NCBI RefSeq assembly: GCF_000250875.1
Contig: NZ_JH605009.1
Span: 196 to 9,317, forward strand
Origin: Sutterella parvirubra YIT 11816
GTDB lineage: Bacteria; Pseudomonadota; Gammaproteobacteria; Burkholderiales; Burkholderiaceae_F
Reading direction: 5' to 3'
DNA: 9,122 nucleotides
Of this stretch, positions 6,095 through 9,122 are shown one piece after another (within the stretch, counting starts at the first letter, position 1; every line of letters begins with the position of its first letter). Position numbers and translations under genes: made by a program. Under the pieces are notes generated by a model, which saw nothing but the letters and a program-made list of their open reading frames with translations, was not told where the DNA came from and did no database searches.

Positions 6095-6291
6095 GTGCCC
6101 ATCGGCGGACAAGGGGCGGGGATGCGAAGGTGAGGCGCCTTGACCCGAAAGTCCCTTCCCTCAGGCTTTTTCCTGAGGAACCTTCGCCCGGAAACGGCGG
6201 CTCCGCGTGCTAACCTTTCCGGCAGAGCGCGACCCAAAGGTCATTGCTTTGCGACGCGCCCCAAAGACCAAGACCACCAGTCCCCTCATTC
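6095..6291 (+). promoter_or_regulatory. Upstream region of the pheC-like gene
   Basis: About 200 bases without a convincing gene. A perfect 7-bp hairpin CCTCAGG/CCTGAGG (6159-6165 with 6172-6178) has a T-rich loop. TTGACC at 6140 resembles a -35 box, but no -10 box follows at a suitable distance. No hydrophobic coding stretch that could be a lost signal peptide is seen in any plus-strand frame. Confidence 0.35.
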
Positions 6292-6969
6292 ATGACCCCG
6301 TATCTTCGCGCCGGGATTCCCGGCGACTTCCGACCCTTCGCATGCCTGGAGCCCGACGGACGGCTCACGGGGCACGACGTCGAACTTCTGGAGGCGCTCG
6401 CCCGCGAGGCCGGGATGGAACTCCGGATCGTCCCGACGGACTGGACGGGGTTGGCGGAGGGGCTGGGCCGCGACTACGAGGTCGCGGCGGGCGGGGTCTC
6501 CATCACGCCGGAGCGCGAGGCCCGGGGCGACTTTCTCCCCGCCTACGCCCCCTTCTGGAAGACCGGGATCGTGCGCCGCGAGGCGCTCGGGCGCTTCCGG
6601 TCTCCTGAGGACCTCAACGACCCTTCGGTCACCGTGATCAAGAATCCGGGCGGCACCAACGAGCGTTGGGTGGATGCCAACCTCACGCGCGCCCGCGTGA
6701 TCCTCGAACCCGACAACGTCGCGATCCCGTCGCGCGTCGCCGCAGGCGACGGCGACCTCATGGTGACCGACGTCACCGAGGCGCGGCATTACGCCGCTTT
6801 GGACGAACGGTTGGCGGTGCTCCCCTTCCCTCTGACGCCCGTGCAGACGAAGGGGATTTGGATGGCGAAGGGTTGGGCTGACGCCTCGCGGCTACGCAAC
6901 GCCTGGACGCGGCTCGAAGAAGACGATACGCTTCGCCGCCTCCTCGCCCGGTGGGAGCTCGAAGCGTAG
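6292..6969 (+). CDS. pheC: Cyclohexadienyl dehydratase (PheC-like), without signal peptide
   Basis: A 225-residue protein with the periplasmic-binding fold (SBP_bac_3). The closest family pattern is PheC, which converts prephenate to phenylpyruvate and arogenate to phenylalanine. PheC-like stretches are YLRAGIPGDFRPFA at the N-terminus, GGVSITPERE, VTVIKNPGGTNERW (N118-E124), ARVILEPDNVAI and DLMVTDVTEARHYAAL. Glu163 in TDxxEAR sits where I recall the general acid of the P. aeruginosa enzyme. The N-terminus aligns with the mature enzyme: no signal peptide precedes it, unlike the classical periplasmic PheC. From ATG 6292 the protein would be cytoplasmic and so could serve ordinary phenylalanine biosynthesis. 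There is no strong ribosome-binding site. The alternative is an orphan amino-acid-binding protein of the same fold, but the NPGGTNE and TDxxEAR motifs favour the dehydratase. Confidence 0.82.
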   Translation: MTPYLRAGIPGDFRPFACLEPDGRLTGHDVELLEALAREAGMELRIVPTDWTGLAEGLGRDYEVAAGGVSITPEREARGDFLPAYAPFWKTGIVRREALGRFRSPEDLNDPSVTVIKNPGGTNERWVDANLTRARVILEPDNVAIPSRVAAGDGDLMVTDVTEARHYAALDERLAVLPFPLTPVQTKGIWMAKGWADASRLRNAWTRLEEDDTLRRLLARWELEA

Positions 6970-7182
6970 GGTTTTCGTTTCCGCGCGCAAACCCTTGAGC
7001 ACTTGCGCCTAAGGAGAGCCGCCCAACGGGCGTGTCGGAACGCAAGACTTGTTGAAGCCCCCAACCCGTTGGGGCGTTCGCCGTGTTCAAATGAGGGAAC
7101 GGCCCGCGGGCGAGTACCCGGGGCCGGTTTTCCCGACAGGGCTTTTGCGGCCCCGTCGGCGGCTTCTTCCCCTCACTTCTCG
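6970..7182 (+). promoter_or_regulatory. Structured leader before the Bug gene, possible attenuator
   Basis: About 213 bases with no convincing gene but several hairpins. They are GCGCAA/TTGCGC (6985-6990 with 7003-7008), GCCCC(C)AAC/GTTGGGGC (7057-7065 with 7068-7075), and a terminator-like stem CGGCCC/GGGCCG (7100-7105 with 7121-7126, plus four inner pairs) followed by TTTT (7128-7131). The right arm of that terminator can instead pair downstream with CGGCCCC (GGGGCCG 7120-7126 with 7148-7154). Two exclusive pairings around a terminator are what an attenuator or riboswitch would show. The terminator could equally be the normal end of the pheC transcript. Confidence 0.45.
7100..7131 (+). terminator. 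Terminator-like hairpin between pheC and the Bug gene
   Basis: Stem of 6 bp plus 4 bp across one bulged G, loop CGAGTA, then TTTT. It either ends the pheC transcript or is a conditional terminator for the binding-protein gene. Confidence 0.55.
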
Positions 7183-7187
7183 AAGGA
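7183..7187 (+). promoter_or_regulatory. Ribosome-binding site of the Bug gene
   Basis: AAGGA, nine bases before ATG 7197; it supports that start. Confidence 0.8.
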
Positions 7188-7196
7188 AAAGAAATC

Positions 7197-8186
7197 ATGA
7201 TTTCACGTCGCGCTCTCACGAGTGCCATCGGTGTGGTGGCACTCCTCAGTGCCTCTTATTTCCCGATGACCTCCGCCTGCGCGGCCACGGGTGAAACCGC
7301 GATCATCGTTCCCTACCCGCCGGGAGGCCCGCTCGACGTCTCGGCGCGCGCCTTGGCCGATGCGGTGAAGGACAAGCTCGGCACAACGATCGTCGAAAAC
7401 CGTCCGGGTGCGGGCGGCAACGTCGGCATGTCGACGGCGAAGCGCCGCGACGGCGACGGCAAGACGCTCGTGATGGGCGCGGTGGCGACGCTCGCCATCA
7501 ATCCGCACCTCTACCCGACGCTCCCGTACGACCCGAAGAAGGACTTCAAGAGCGTGACCTTGGTCGCCACGGCCCCGAACGTCGTCGTGATCACGCCCGC
7601 CTTCGCGGAAAAGAACAACATCAAGAACCTGCAGGACCTCGTCGCCTACGCGAAGGCGAACCCGGGCAAGCTCAACTTCGCCTCGGGCGGGAACGGCTCC
7701 GCCGGCCACCTCGCGGCGGCGCTCCTTCAGAAGCGCTGCGGCATCGAGATGACGCACATCCCCTTCAACGGGGCCGCGCAGGGTCTGCTCTCCGTCTTGG
7801 CCGGTCAGACCGACCTCATCATCGACAACCTCGCGAGCGCCGCGGGGAACATCCGGGGCGGCAAGCTCATTGCGCTCGCCGTCACGACCAAGGCCCGCAC
7901 GCCGCTGATGCCTGAAATCCCGACGGTCGAAGAGTCCGGCATTCCCGACTTCGACATCTACACGTGGTTCGGCCTCCAGGTGCCCGCCTCGACCCCGGAC
8001 GACGTCGTTCAGAAGCTCCACGACGCCTTCGCTCCGGCCCTGGCGACGGAAGAAATGAAGAAGCGCTTCGAAGGCTTCGGCGCGACGCCCGCCCCGATGA
8101 CCCCGGCCGAATTCGACAAGCTCATCGCGGACGAATACGCGAAGTACGACGAGCTGGTCGAGATCTCCGGCGCGAAGGTCGACTGA
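7197..8186 (+). CDS. Bug-family (TctC-like) tripartite tricarboxylate transporter binding protein
   Basis: A periplasmic solute receptor of 329 residues, the usual size for this very expanded betaproteobacterial family. Residues 1-30 form a signal peptide: MISRR, a hydrophobic core, then a cleavage region near SACA-A (29/30). The mature protein begins with IIVPYPPGGPLDVSAR, whose PPGGPxD loop (residues 41-47) binds ligand carboxylates in known Bug structures. ENRPGAGGNVG (67-77), a GNGSAGH loop (165-171) and THIPFNGAAQG follow. Asp47 is kept, and in the family it is linked to amino- or hydroxy-carboxylate ligands. No TctA or TctB membrane subunit is in view, as is common for orphan Bug genes. 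Ligand cannot be told; carboxylates, aspartate/glutamate-like acids or nicotinate-type compounds are all known in the family. Expression may be controlled by the structured leader. Confidence 0.95.
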   Translation: MISRRALTSAIGVVALLSASYFPMTSACAATGETAIIVPYPPGGPLDVSARALADAVKDKLGTTIVENRPGAGGNVGMSTAKRRDGDGKTLVMGAVATLAINPHLYPTLPYDPKKDFKSVTLVATAPNVVVITPAFAEKNNIKNLQDLVAYAKANPGKLNFASGGNGSAGHLAAALLQKRCGIEMTHIPFNGAAQGLLSVLAGQTDLIIDNLASAAGNIRGGKLIALAVTTKARTPLMPEIPTVEESGIPDFDIYTWFGLQVPASTPDDVVQKLHDAFAPALATEEMKKRFEGFGATPAPMTPAEFDKLIADEYAKYDELVEISGAKVD

Positions 8187-8210
8187 GCGGCAACCTCAAC
8201 CAACAATCCG

Positions 8211-8245
8211 AACGGGCGGCACCCACGGCGGGTCCGCCCGTTTTT
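8211..8245 (+). terminator. Intrinsic terminator of the Bug gene
   Basis: A 9-bp stem AACGGGCGG/CCGCCCGTT (8211-8219 with 8234-8242), extended inside by ACCC/GGGT across a bulged C. A run of five T (8241-8245) follows. It lies 24 bases after the stop. On the minus strand it also separates the convergent gene. Confidence 0.92.
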
Positions 8246-8260
8246 CATTCCCCTCAAGCG

Positions 8261-8330
8261 CCTCAGGACGGTTCGATCAGCTCAGAGCGGTTCTGAGCAG
8301 ATCAGAGCGGATCAGAGCGGATCAGAACGG
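8261..8330. repeat. Decamer tandem array (ATCAGAGCGG-type)
   Basis: Ten-base units in register. ATCAGAGCGG occurs at 8301-8310 and 8311-8320, ATCAGAACGG at 8321-8330, CTCAGAGCGG at 8281-8290 and the diverged TTCTGAGCAG at 8291-8300. Weaker units extend left to about 8261. A 7-bp inverted repeat GCTCAGA/TCTGAGC (8280-8286 with 8292-8298) lies within. The last unit overlaps the 3' end and TGA stop of the minus-strand gene, so the array looks like repeated copies of that gene's end. Read on the minus strand, each good unit contains TGA. Confidence 0.75.
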
Positions 8331-9122
8331 CTCCGACGCCTTCACGGCTTCGAGCGCGCACACGCCCGCTTCCGAGAGGATGATGCGCATCACGTCCGCG
8401 GTCTTCCCCGCGCCCGTCTCGACGACGCGCACGAGGTAGACGTGGTAGCGCTTTTCAATGAGGTGCTCCCGGTGCTGCCCGGCGTCGGTGTCGGTCGAGG
8501 CGTCGTCCTCGTCGTCGACGTAGGGGAGTTCTTCGAAGCGCCGGTCGATCGAGGCCGTCCACGGCGTCACCGACATGCGCGTGATGTCGTAGAGCGAGCG
8601 CGCGCCGAATTCGCCCGCGATCACCTCGGCGTCGATCTCGACCGACTTCCGGTAGCGCAGAATGCTCTCGCGGTATTCGTCCGAGAAGGGCAGCGAATGC
8701 GCGGCGCGCCGCAGCGCCAGCACTTCAGGCGGAATTTCGTCCGCCTTCATGAAGTCGACGGTCTCAAAGGTCCTGCCGGCCTCTTCGCCGTCCGGGCGCA
8801 TGAGGATCGTGCGGCGGTTGGGAAGCCACCGGCGGAAGACCTTCGCCAAGGCTTCGCGCAGCCCCTCCTTCAAGCGGTCCTTGAAGATGTAGGCGACGAC
8901 GAGCGCGATGAAGAGGTTCATCGAGAGGGCCCCGTAGCGCGACTGCCAGAAGAACGCGACGAAGGTCGCAAAGAGCATCGCGAACGCGGCGGCCGCGCCG
9001 TAGATGAACTGCTTGAGCCAAGGGTTCCCTTCCCCCACCTTGGGTCGGAGAAAGAGCACGTTCGAGACGTACTTCCGGAGCGTGCGCCAACGGTAGAGCG
9101 CCTGCTCCGGGGCGATCGACGT
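8322..9122 (-). CDS. Unrecognised two-helix membrane protein (5' end outside the window)
   Basis: A minus-strand frame open from the right edge to TGA at 8322-8324, with 266 visible residues. I do not recognise a named family. Visible residues 1-38 are basic and hydrophilic (ALYRWRTLRKYVSNVLFLRP). Two hydrophobic helices follow (about 39-60 and 66-82), then an amphipathic basic stretch KDRLKEGLREALAKVFRRW. The rest is a soluble domain of about 165 residues with an acidic insert (DDEDDASTDTD) and beta-strand-rich YHVYLVRVVE near the end. This suggests an inner-membrane protein with cytoplasmic domains on both sides of a helical hairpin. The frame continues upstream without a stop, so an internal GTG at 9059 is probably not the start. 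It is convergent with the Bug gene, and its stop lies in the decamer array. Confidence 0.8.
   Translation of the reverse strand, partial: TSIAPEQALYRWRTLRKYVSNVLFLRPKVGEGNPWLKQFIYGAAAAFAMLFATFVAFFWQSRYGALSMNLFIALVVAYIFKDRLKEGLREALAKVFRRWLPNRRTILMRPDGEEAGRTFETVDFMKADEIPPEVLALRRAAHSLPFSDEYRESILRYRKSVEIDAEVIAGEFGARSLYDITRMSVTPWTASIDRRFEELPYVDDEDDASTDTDAGQHREHLIEKRYHVYLVRVVETGAGKTADVMRIILSEAGVCALEAVKASEPF

Noticed and set aside
6140..6170. A sigma-70 promoter starting with TTGACC before pheC
   Set aside because: No -10-like hexamer lies 16-18 bases downstream; the region is C-rich and then a hairpin.
4276..6237. A long minus-strand open frame (653 codons) opposite dcuC and iadA
   Set aside because: Same shadow effect: no recognisable domains, and it crosses a terminator and two well-supported genes on the other strand.
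8261..8330. CRISPR array
   Set aside because: Units are only 10 bp, directly tandem with no spacers, and no cas genes are near.

Overview
The window is GC-rich with a strong G/C preference at third codon positions. Its gene set is a type IV pilus cluster, a DcuC-type C4-dicarboxylate carrier, isoaspartyl dipeptidase, cyclohexadienyl dehydratase and a Bug/TctC-type solute receptor. Together these suggest a Betaproteobacterium, possibly an asaccharolytic gut-type Burkholderiales (Sutterellaceae-like). That placement is inferred from gene content and composition; no marker gene is present.

Layout. (1) Bases 1-2406, plus strand, type IV pilus cluster: the 3' end of a probable pilin, the retraction ATPase gene pilT, and the prepilin peptidase gene pilD. 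pilT stop and pilD start overlap as ATGA. pilT is interrupted by a +1 frameshift at a seven-C run (661-667). The pilD frame runs about 70 codons past the end of the family-like domain and into the next gene. (2) 2336-2995: a NarL/FixJ-type response regulator with no kinase in view, closed by a strong intrinsic terminator (3023-3060). (3) 3063-3249: a 187-bp element with 27-bp imperfect terminal inverted repeats (24/27) and perfect 8-bp flanking duplications. It is a MITE inserted exactly in the T-tract of that terminator. (4) 3452-6012: a dcuC-iadA pair, each gene with its own strong ribosome-binding site, followed by a terminator. (5) 6292-6969: a PheC-like cyclohexadienyl dehydratase that lacks the usual signal peptide. 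(6) 6970-7196: a hairpin-rich leader with two mutually exclusive pairings, then a secreted tripartite-tricarboxylate-type (Bug) binding protein at 7197-8186 with its own terminator. (7) 8261-8330: a decamer repeat array. It overlaps the 3' end of a minus-strand gene (8322 to the right edge) for an unrecognised two-helix membrane protein.

How the parts fit. The pilus genes would make, process and retract type IV pili, but two adjacent reading-frame anomalies raise the question of decay, phase variation or sequence error. DcuC and IadA together suggest a route from beta-aspartyl dipeptides to aspartate and C4-dicarboxylate exchange or fumarate respiration. The Bug protein has no TctA/TctB partner in view. 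No wholly new multi-gene system is evident. The most distinctive signals are the MITE, the pilT homopolymer frameshift, the leaderless PheC, the possible attenuator before the Bug gene and the decamer array.
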